5,913 nucleotides of DNA, taken from the NCBI GenBank assembly GCA_017437705.1, contig JAFRYJ010000172.1, positions 1-5,913 of the forward strand. The letters run 5' to 3'. The first letter of the stretch is position 1. The number at the start of each line of letters is the position of its first letter. The notes beneath the pieces are model-generated. The model saw only the letters and a program-made list of their open reading frames with translations. It did not search any database and was not told where the DNA came from. Below are positions 1-5,065 of the stretch, in pieces. The position numbers and the translations under genes were made by a program. The DNA comes from Lachnospiraceae bacterium (GTDB taxonomy: Bacteria; Bacillota_A; Clostridia; Lachnospirales; Lachnospiraceae).

Positions 1-14
1 GTAATAGTTTTTTT

Positions 15-43
15 ATTGTACACGATAACAGACAGAGAGTCAA
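15..43 (-). promoter_or_regulatory. Leftward sigma70/sigmaA-type promoter
   Basis: On the minus strand the -35 hexamer is TTGACT (38-43, one mismatch to TTGACA) and the -10 hexamer is TACAAT (15-20, one mismatch to TATAAT), separated by exactly 17 bp and followed by an A-rich start region. Transcription would begin near position 8 and leave the window at its left edge, so the gene served is not visible. The heptamer GTTATCG occurs twice on this strand, once inside the spacer (23-29) and once upstream of the -35 (54-60), a possible operator pair. Confidence 0.6.
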
Positions 44-60
44 TGCTTATTATCGATAAC

Positions 61-108
61 GAAATACCCCTTGCATCAACTGTCAGGTTTGTGCAAGGGG
101 TGTATTTC
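61..108. repeat. Long inverted repeat / stem-loop
   Basis: The arm at 61-75 (GAAATACCCCTTGCA) pairs with 92-108: nine consecutive pairs (TGCAAGGGG at 92-100), a two-base bulge, then six more pairs, around a 16-nt loop. There is no T-run on either side, so it is not a standard intrinsic terminator. It lies just upstream of the leftward promoter and may insulate it, bind a regulator, or belong to an RNA from elsewhere. Function is unknown. Confidence 0.5.
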
Positions 109-118
109 GCTCTCAAGC

Positions 119-149
119 GGCGATGCCTGAATATAATAAAGGCATTGCC
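119..149. repeat. Stem-loop, 10-bp stem
   Basis: GGCGATGCCT (119-128) can pair with AGGCATTGCC (140-149), ten pairs including one G-T, around an AT-rich 11-nt loop. It follows the hairpin at 61-108 closely. There is no T-run after it on either strand. It may be part of a structured RNA; I do not recognise it. Confidence 0.4.
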
Positions 150-327
150 CTCGTTCTGGTTTTTAAGGGTAAAAACAAGGGAAAACGGATAGTTTTATGG
201 CAGCAGACCTGCGCCAAACGCAGGAAACCAGGGATTTTCAGAGAATCGGATAGATAAACTGGAATTTATCGGGAAAAAGCCAAATCAAAGACTGTTCTAT
301 ATTGGGCGGAATTAAACTTCATTGAAC

Positions 328-359
328 AAAAAAGGCCCGGCCGTTTTAGTACGGCCGGG
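328..359 (-). terminator. Rho-independent terminator of the aldolase gene
   Basis: A perfect 9-bp GC-rich stem (336-344 CCCGGCCGT with 351-359 ACGGCCGGG) has a 6-nt loop. Read on the minus strand it is followed by CC and then six T residues (328-333 as A's on the plus strand). The polarity fits only leftward transcription. It lies about 120 bp past the aldolase stop codon and is the likely end of that transcript. Confidence 0.88.
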
Positions 360-421
360 TCGGTCTTTGGTATTTGCCTGTACAGTTGATAACGGTCCTG
401 CCGGAGGACAAAGATCAATGA

Positions 422-462
422 ATAACGAGCCTCCGCAGCGAAGCGAGGACCGAGCTCGTTAT
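422..462. repeat. Inverted repeat with nested hairpin in the aldolase 3' UTR
   Basis: ATAACGAGC (422-430) and GCTCGTTAT (454-462) form a perfect 9-bp stem. Inside it, CCTC-CGC (430-436) can pair with GCG-AGG (443-448) with one bulged C. It starts 14 bp past the aldolase stop codon and has no T-run. The GC-rich inner part (AGCGAAGCGAGGACCGAGC) has the look of a dispersed extragenic palindrome, but only one copy is present here, so repeat-family membership is a guess. It may stabilise the 3' end of the aldolase mRNA. Confidence 0.55.
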
Positions 463-476
463 GAAGCGATCATTTG

Positions 477-1199
477 TCATCCTTTGTAAGCCGGAACCAT
501 ACCGAACTCTCTCATCTGGTCGAGAGCATCAACGATGGCGGGTGTGGCACGTGTGCCGATAAGGTCTGCGCCTGCCATCAGGAAGTTGTAAGCGTTCTGA
601 GGACGGGGGAACTTAACGCCGGCGACCTTGGTCTTTGTCTCGGATCCCGCAACGGCGTTCTTCATAATAAGGAACTGCTCCATGGAAGGGCCGTCGAACT
701 GGCCGGTGGAGGTCTTTACATAGTTGATGCCTGCCTCAGCTGCGATCTGTGCGGTAGCCTTGATCTCATCATCGGTAAGGAAGCATACCTCAAGGATGAC
801 CTTTGAACACTTATCTGCGCAGGCTTTCTTGAAGGAAACCAGCTCGTCTTTTACGGCATCCCACTTATGATCAACGATATTCGACACGTTCATGCTGAGG
901 TCGATCGCATCGTAACCGAGTTCAACATTACGCTCGCACTCGAATATCTTTGTGGGAAGGTCGGCACAGCCCCAAGGGAAGTTAACGCCGCCGCCCAGAA
1001 GAACGTCTGAACCGGCCAGCTCTTCTTTTACAACAGATACCCATGCAATTGAGGGAGCATAGAAAGTAAGGGCATTGTACTTGATCGACAGCTGACAGCC
1101 TTCACGGATGCTTGCCTCTGTAGCATTCTTGGGAAGTACGGAATGATCAAACAGTTTACCTATTGTCTCTTTTGTGTATTTGGATAAATCAACAGCCAT
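477..1199 (-). CDS. deoC: DeoC-family (deoxyribose-phosphate aldolase-like) class I aldolase
   Basis: This 240-residue cytoplasmic TIM-barrel protein belongs to the DeoC/LacD aldolase family. In the classical member, 2-deoxyribose 5-phosphate is split reversibly to glyceraldehyde 3-phosphate and acetaldehyde during deoxynucleoside catabolism. Visible family marks are FDHSVL (17-22, cf. IDHTLL), AID (98-100, the proton-relay Asp), KVILEV (133-138), YVKTSTG (160-166, Schiff-base K162) and K191 in TKVAGVK, matching the second active-site lysine. Departures from the classical pattern: FYAP instead of the VCVNP segment, GVKFPR instead of GGIRT, and IGTRAT instead of IGTSSG, so the phosphate-binding surroundings differ and the substrate may not be deoxyribose phosphate. 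The length is normal for the family. The start is fixed by ATG with a perfect AAGGAGG 7 nt upstream (1207-1213). It appears to be monocistronic, with a terminator at 328-359. No other nucleoside-catabolism gene is visible. The family is certain, the exact substrate is not. Confidence 0.88.
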   Translation of the reverse strand: MAVDLSKYTKETIGKLFDHSVLPKNATEASIREGCQLSIKYNALTFYAPSIAWVSVVKEELAGSDVLLGGGVNFPWGCADLPTKIFECERNVELGYDAIDLSMNVSNIVDHKWDAVKDELVSFKKACADKCSKVILEVCFLTDDEIKATAQIAAEAGINYVKTSTGQFDGPSMEQFLIMKNAVAGSETKTKVAGVKFPRPQNAYNFLMAGADLIGTRATPAIVDALDQMREFGMVPAYKG

Positions 1200-1327
1200 T
1201 TCTTTTCCTCCTTAATAATCGTGTTATGCATTTTTATTAGTGGATAATGTTTTTGCTTTGCTTAAATACCTCCGGCCGCACAGCTCCCTTAGTTGTCTTC
1301 CCAATCGCGGCAGAATAATATTCGTTT

Positions 1328-1345
1328 ATTATATGATACTATAAT
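1328..1345. promoter_or_regulatory. Inverted repeat containing back-to-back TATAAT hexamers
   Basis: ATTATA (1328-1333) and TATAAT (1340-1345) are inverted copies separated by 6 bp, giving a consensus -10 hexamer on each strand. The minus-strand copy is about 130 bp upstream of the aldolase start and could be its promoter, but no good -35 lies 16-18 bp away on either strand. It may instead be an operator-like palindrome. Confidence 0.3.
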
Positions 1346-1491
1346 GCGCCACGGCGGGCTACATGAGAGCTATTCTGATTTGTCATATGAAAATATACTT
1401 TTAGTAATGCGGAAAAGATGCGGAGCTGCAGATGCCGGCGCTGAACAGGCAGGACCGGACTGAAAACGGGCACACGCAGCATGGCGGGGAC

Positions 1492-1517
1492 CCGGTATGC
1501 ATTCTTTATGCACCCGG
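1492..1517. repeat. Hairpin upstream of the fusion synthase gene
   Basis: CCGG (1492-1495) pairs with CCGG (1514-1517), then after a small internal loop TGCAT (1498-1502) pairs with ATGCA (1508-1512) around a 5-nt loop. It lies just before the candidate -35 at 1524, so it more probably acts as DNA (a regulator site) than as a leader RNA if that promoter is right. No T-run follows. Confidence 0.35.
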
Positions 1518-1523
1518 CGTAAC

Positions 1524-1552
1524 TTTACATGAAAACATCACTGTGAGACAAT
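1524..1552 (+). promoter_or_regulatory. Candidate promoter of the GH5-GT2 fusion gene
   Basis: TTTACA (1524-1529, one mismatch to TTGACA) is followed after 17 bp by GACAAT (1547-1552, two mismatches to TATAAT), with an upstream TGA (1544-1546) fitting an extended -10. The predicted start near 1559 would give a leader of about 40 nt before the ATG at 1600. The hexamers are moderate, so this is a suggestion only. Confidence 0.4.
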
Positions 1553-1599
1553 AATGCTGTTACTGAGATCATCCTGATCCCCTGTCGGAAAGCCTTAAA

Positions 1600-4500
1600 A
1601 TGAAGAGCTCCATGAAAAACTTCCGTGAAAAACAGAATAAACTCATAATGCTCCTGGGTGCGTTCATAATTATGCTCTCCGTTGTGCTTGCAGCAGCCGG
1701 GGCAGTTTACGGTTCCGAGCCTGAAGATCCCTCCGAAAAGGCCAGGCCCTCGGAGGACGGACAGCTCCGCGTAGAGGGAAGGCAACTTGTTAATGAGGAC
1801 GGCGAGGCGGTGATGCTTACGGGCATCAGCACCCACGGCCTTACCTGGTACCCGGACTTTGTGAACGAGCCTCTTTTCGGGCAGCTTTCCGAAGAATGGG
1901 ACTGCGATCTGATAAGGCTTGCCATGTACTCGGAGGAGTATATCGCTGATAAGGACGTGAGCCTCGAAGTGCTTCACCGCGGCATCGACGCCGCCATAAA
2001 GGCGGACATGTACGTGCTGGTGGACTGGCACATCCTGGACGATTATGATCCTATGATGAACGTCAACGAGGCGAAAGCCTTCTTCGATGAAATATCGAAG
2101 GAGTACGCCGGGGTCCCCAACATAATATACGAGATCTGCAACGAGCCCAACGGCGAGGCCGCGTGGGATGATATATATGAATACTGTGAAATAATAATTC
2201 CGGTCATAAGGAAAAACAGCCCGGATGCCGTCATCATAATCGGCACGCCGGATTACGACAGGGACCTTAAGAGCCCGGCGGAGAAGCCGGTGCCCTTCAA
2301 AAACGTGCTGTACAGCTTCCATTTCTATACCGCGTCCCATCATGAAGAGATGATGTCGACGCTGGAAGATGCGGTGGAAGCAGGGCTGCCGGTTTTTATA
2401 TCGGAGTGCGGCATCACGGAGAAGGAGGGCGACGGACCCATCGATCACGACTGGGCCGTCCGCTGGTTCTCTTATCTTGAAGATCATAAGATAAGCTATG
2501 CCGTGTGGAACCTGTCCAATAAAAATGAGAACTCGTCCTTTGTGAAGGCATCATCCGGGGCCAGGGAAAGGCTCGGCGATGATGACCTCACGGTCTGCGG
2601 CATGTGGATCCGCGAGCTTATAAAGGGCGAAGACCCGGCGGCCATAGCGAGAGGCGCAAAGACTCAGGAATACGGCATTCTCGACTGGTTTGCGATCCAG
2701 ATCCACGTGCTGAACAACGAAGAACTGGCGCCGGTGCGTTCCTGGAGCCGCATCGCTCTGTGGTGCCTTTCATGCTATGTGATCTTCTGCGTCATAAGGC
2801 TTCTGTACAGGAGGCGCAGCCGCCGGCTTTTGCGCAGCTACGACGACGTAGTGCGGCTGAAGGAGCCTGAGGGTCAGAGGAAGATCACCGGCACGGCGGT
2901 CTTAAGAGGCGTAATCGTTCATGTGTTCCTGCTGCTGGCCCTCATTTATCTGTGCTGGCGCGTGATGTTCTCGATAAATTACAGGGCGGGATGGCCGGCG
3001 GTCACCTGCAATATAATACTGCTTATCGTGGAGATCTTCGGTTATCTGGAGTCCTGCGTACATTTCTTTACGATGGAGGGCGTGAGGAAGCGCCCGCTGC
3101 CCGCAATAGGTGCGGAAGAGTACCCCGAGGTGGACATCTTTATCTCCACCTACAACGAGACAACGGACCTTATAATGAGGACCGTAAACGGATGCAAACA
3201 CCTTAAATATCCGGATGAATCGAAGGTGCACATCTGGGTCTGCGACGACAACAGGCGGCCGTCCATGAGGGCCCTGGCGGAAAGCATGGGCGTGGGCTAT
3301 TTCGACCGCCCGGACAACCGCGGAGCCAAGGCCGGCAATCTGAACGAGGCGCTGAAGCGTACGTCGGCTCCATATATAGTCACGCTGGATGCGGACATGA
3401 TCGTAAAGAGCGACTTCCTGATGAAGACAATCCCCTATTTTGTATATGTGGAAAACTGCTGCGAGGGCCTGCCGGAGGATAATCGGAAGCACCTGGGCCT
3501 TCTGCAGACGCCTCAGTGCTTCTACGACCCGGACGTGTTCCAGTTCGGCCTCTATTCGGAGAAGAACATACCCAACGAGCAGGACCTTTTCTACCGGACC
3601 ATCGAGCCGGGCAAGACGGCATCAAACAGCGTCATTTACGGCGGCTCCAACACGGTGCTGTCGCGCCGGGCGCTTTTAGATGCGGGCGGCTTCTACGAGG
3701 GATCCATAACCGAGGACTTTGCCACCGGCATGATGATAGAGTCGGCGGACTACCTGTCCCTGGGCCTTTCTGAGCCCCTGGCGTCGGGCAGGACGCCCCA
3801 CGACCTTAAGGATCATGTAAAGCAGAGGACCCGCTGGGGAAGAGGGGTAATAAATACGGCCAAAAAGCTGAAGCTTCTTACCCGCAGAGGCCTGACCGCA
3901 GCACAGAAGCTAAGCTATCTGGGCTCGGTATTCTACTGGTATTCGCCCGTCAAGAACCTGGTGTATATCATGTCGCCGTTAATGTTCGCGGTGTTCCTGA
4001 TACCGGTCTTCAAATGCACCTGGCTGGATCTTCTGATCTACTGGCTGCCCATGTTCCTGATGCAGGGCCTCAGCCTCCGTGCCACCGCCCGCAACAGGAT
4101 ATCCATGAAGTGGAGCAGCATATATGAGACAAGCGTGATGCCCTTCCTGTTTATCCCGATCCTGAAGGAGACCTTCGGCATCTCCCTGACGCGCTTCGGC
4201 GTGACGGACAAGAGCGGCGGTCCGGGCCGGAACAGGCGGAAGGACAGGAAAATGGCGATACCGTTCCTCGTGCTGCTGGCCCTGTCTGTCTTCGGTATTA
4301 TCCGGGTGATCGCTTACTCCGGCCGGGGGAATGTGATCGGCATGGTGGTAATACTGTTCTGGATAATAAGGAATATGTACAGCATCGTAATGGCGCTGTT
4401 CCTTGTCAACGGCCGCGACGAGGAGAGCGAAGAGCCCGTTACGGTGAAGGCGGCGGAGATGGTGAGTGTGAAGAAGAGTATGGAGCCTGCGGCGGCGTCG

Positions 4501-4881
4501 GATCGCGGGGCTGCGGAAACTGCGGAGGCGTCAGGCGATACGGAGCTGTTCGGCATCACCACGGTGATGACGGAGCACGGTCTGAAGGTATTCCTGGACG
4601 AGCCGGGAGGCCTGGGCGTCGGCGACAAGCTTGATATAGTTATTGATGCCGATGAGTACACCGCGGCGGTGAAGGGCATCATTACGGGGGTAAGGCATCT
4701 GCGCCGGACGGATCAGTGCCTGCTTACCGTGGAGATCCTGGAACACGAAACGCCTTACGGCGAGTATCTGCAGATACTTTACGACCGCGTGCCCACGCTG
4801 CCCCAGTCCCTGGGAAGGGATTTCGGGCTTATATCGCTTCTGTGGAGGAATATAGTGTACAGGGCCGTCAGGACGGTGTAG
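1600..4881 (+). CDS. GH5 endoglucanase fused to BcsA-like GT2 glucan (cellulose) synthase, with degenerate PilZ-like tail
   Basis: This 1093-residue integral membrane protein joins synthesis and cleavage of a beta-glucan. A signal-anchor helix (about 14-36) is followed by a full GH5 domain (about 55-340, closest by eye to bacterial GH5_2 cellulases): R106, H144 in DWH, acid/base E182 in NEP, H241/Y243 in HFY, nucleophile E269 in ISEC, W303. Next come helices at about 382-403, 433-457 and 463-490, then a cytoplasmic GT2 core: D549/D550, KAGN (577-580), DAD (597-599), QTP (636-638), TED (704-706), QRTRW (742-746). Helices follow at about 780-804, 809-828, 885-906 and 912-936, with the gating loop FGVTDK (866-871). 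The family polymerises glucose from UDP-glucose and extrudes the chain. Residues 981-1063 look like a PilZ barrel but lack RxxxR and a clear DxSxxG. Eight helices match BcsA, placing GH5 outside in the first loop. The start is the ATG at 1600 with a weak GGAAAG (1587-1592); ATG 1612 is an alternative. The product could be cellulose or a mixed-linkage glucan. No bcsB is visible. Confidence 0.93.
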   Translation: MKSSMKNFREKQNKLIMLLGAFIIMLSVVLAAAGAVYGSEPEDPSEKARPSEDGQLRVEGRQLVNEDGEAVMLTGISTHGLTWYPDFVNEPLFGQLSEEWDCDLIRLAMYSEEYIADKDVSLEVLHRGIDAAIKADMYVLVDWHILDDYDPMMNVNEAKAFFDEISKEYAGVPNIIYEICNEPNGEAAWDDIYEYCEIIIPVIRKNSPDAVIIIGTPDYDRDLKSPAEKPVPFKNVLYSFHFYTASHHEEMMSTLEDAVEAGLPVFISECGITEKEGDGPIDHDWAVRWFSYLEDHKISYAVWNLSNKNENSSFVKASSGARERLGDDDLTVCGMWIRELIKGEDPAAIARGAKTQEYGILDWFAIQIHVLNNEELAPVRSWSRIALWCLSCYVIFCVIRLLYRRRSRRLLRSYDDVVRLKEPEGQRKITGTAVLRGVIVHVFLLLALIYLCWRVMFSINYRAGWPAVTCNIILLIVEIFGYLESCVHFFTMEGVRKRPLPAIGAEEYPEVDIFISTYNETTDLIMRTVNGCKHLKYPDESKVHIWVCDDNRRPSMRALAESMGVGYFDRPDNRGAKAGNLNEALKRTSAPYIVTLDADMIVKSDFLMKTIPYFVYVENCCEGLPEDNRKHLGLLQTPQCFYDPDVFQFGLYSEKNIPNEQDLFYRTIEPGKTASNSVIYGGSNTVLSRRALLDAGGFYEGSITEDFATGMMIESADYLSLGLSEPLASGRTPHDLKDHVKQRTRWGRGVINTAKKLKLLTRRGLTAAQKLSYLGSVFYWYSPVKNLVYIMSPLMFAVFLIPVFKCTWLDLLIYWLPMFLMQGLSLRATARNRISMKWSSIYETSVMPFLFIPILKETFGISLTRFGVTDKSGGPGRNRRKDRKMAIPFLVLLALSVFGIIRVIAYSGRGNVIGMVVILFWIIRNMYSIVMALFLVNGRDEESEEPVTVKAAEMVSVKKSMEPAAASDRGAAETAEASGDTELFGITTVMTEHGLKVFLDEPGGLGVGDKLDIVIDADEYTAAVKGIITGVRHLRRTDQCLLTVEILEHETPYGEYLQILYDRVPTLPQSLGRDFGLISLLWRNIVYRAVRTV

Positions 4882-4899
4882 GAGGAAGCGGAGATGCGT
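4880..4899 (+). other. Strong RBS followed by a two-codon reading frame (Met-Arg-stop)
   Basis: AGGAGG (4880-4885) overlaps the stop codon of the fusion gene and is 8 nt before ATG CGT TAA (4894-4902, stop at 4900-4902). The spacing is ideal for translation, but the frame encodes only Met-Arg. It may be the scar of a lost downstream cistron that was translationally coupled to the synthase, or chance. Confidence 0.3.
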
Positions 4900-4949
4900 T
4901 AAATATAGATCATGATGCAATCGTGATGCAGGGGCCGGAGACAACGCGG

Positions 4950-4995
4950 CAGGTTTACTGAATAAAAGTTCAGAGAAAAAAATTCAGTAAACCTG
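4950..4995. repeat. Perfect 14-bp inverted repeat
   Basis: CAGGTTTACTGAAT (4950-4963) and ATTCAGTAAACCTG (4982-4995) are exact inverted copies around an 18-nt A-rich loop. It lies 69 bp past the fusion gene stop and 70 bp before the next start. There is no T-run after the stem on either strand, so it is not a classical intrinsic terminator, though such a stem could still protect or end the synthase mRNA. It could also be a regulator site or a remnant of a small mobile element. Confidence 0.7.
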
Positions 4996-5027
4996 GAGCA
5001 ATATACAGGTAAAACAGGACATCTGCG

Positions 5028-5036
5028 TGTTAAAAT
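5028..5036 (+). promoter_or_regulatory. Possible extended -10 promoter of the DUF2130 gene
   Basis: TGT followed by TAAAAT (5031-5036, one mismatch to TATAAT) forms an extended -10 element about 30 bp upstream of the ATG at 5066. No good -35 is seen 16-18 bp upstream. If used, transcription would start near 5043, leaving a short leader that carries the AAGGAG ribosome binding site. Confidence 0.35.
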
Positions 5037-5065
5037 ATAGTTAGTAAATTGCAAGGAGAACAGCT

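Larger units (their letters stand above)
1..476. other. Non-coding, hairpin-rich intergenic region downstream of the aldolase gene
   Basis: I see no convincing coding region on either strand here. The right part (about 328-476) is the 3' untranslated region of the leftward aldolase gene: an inverted repeat at 422-462, a smaller hairpin at 386-418 (arms TTGAT/ATCAA enclosing GTCCT/AGGAC) and the terminator at 328-359. The left part holds a leftward promoter (15-43) and a cluster of potential hairpins: 61-108, 119-149, 159-176 (GTTTTTA/TAAAAAC, 4-nt loop) and 208-224 (CCTGCG/CGCAGG, 5-nt loop). Positions 225-327 show nothing I can name. I could not match the cluster to tmRNA, RNase P RNA, SRP RNA or a known riboswitch by eye. 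The element may be a small RNA or only intergenic structure. Confidence 0.6.
1200..1599. other. Divergent intergenic region between the aldolase and the fusion synthase
   Basis: These 400 bases lie between two genes transcribed away from each other and contain the control regions of both. Visible elements are the aldolase RBS (1207-1213), an AT-rich stretch to about 1268, a small inverted repeat carrying two TATAAT hexamers (1328-1345), a hairpin (1492-1517) and a candidate rightward promoter (1524-1552). The middle (about 1390-1490) is GC-rich with no pattern I recognise. I looked for a c-di-GMP riboswitch ahead of the glucan synthase and found no matching core. Confidence 0.6.

Noticed and set aside
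474..806. A 110-codon plus-strand frame with several cysteines opposite the aldolase
   Set aside because: It is fully antisense to the conserved C-terminal half of the DeoC-like protein and there is no convincing RBS.
1214..1599. A c-di-GMP riboswitch ahead of the glucan synthase
   Set aside because: It would be expected biologically, but I found neither the GEMM-I conserved core nor a convincing alternative fold; the GC-rich stretch has only a simple hairpin.
1525..2487. A 320-codon minus-strand open frame opposite the GH5 domain
   Set aside because: It lies antisense to a domain with all GH5 catalytic residues, its translation is rich in Arg/His/Val with no recognisable motif, and it has no supporting RBS evidence. 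It is a shadow of the real gene.
4716..4961. A plus-strand frame overlapping the end of the fusion gene and running into the gap
   Set aside because: Most of it is an out-of-frame reading of the PilZ-like tail and no RBS precedes its start. Only the last 20 or so codons lie outside the gene, mentioned as a possible remnant.
4950..5010. An intrinsic terminator between the synthase and DUF2130 genes
   Set aside because: The perfect stem has no following T-run on the plus strand. On the minus strand a weaker 5-bp stem (4991-5010) precedes T's but is too short and too far from them.
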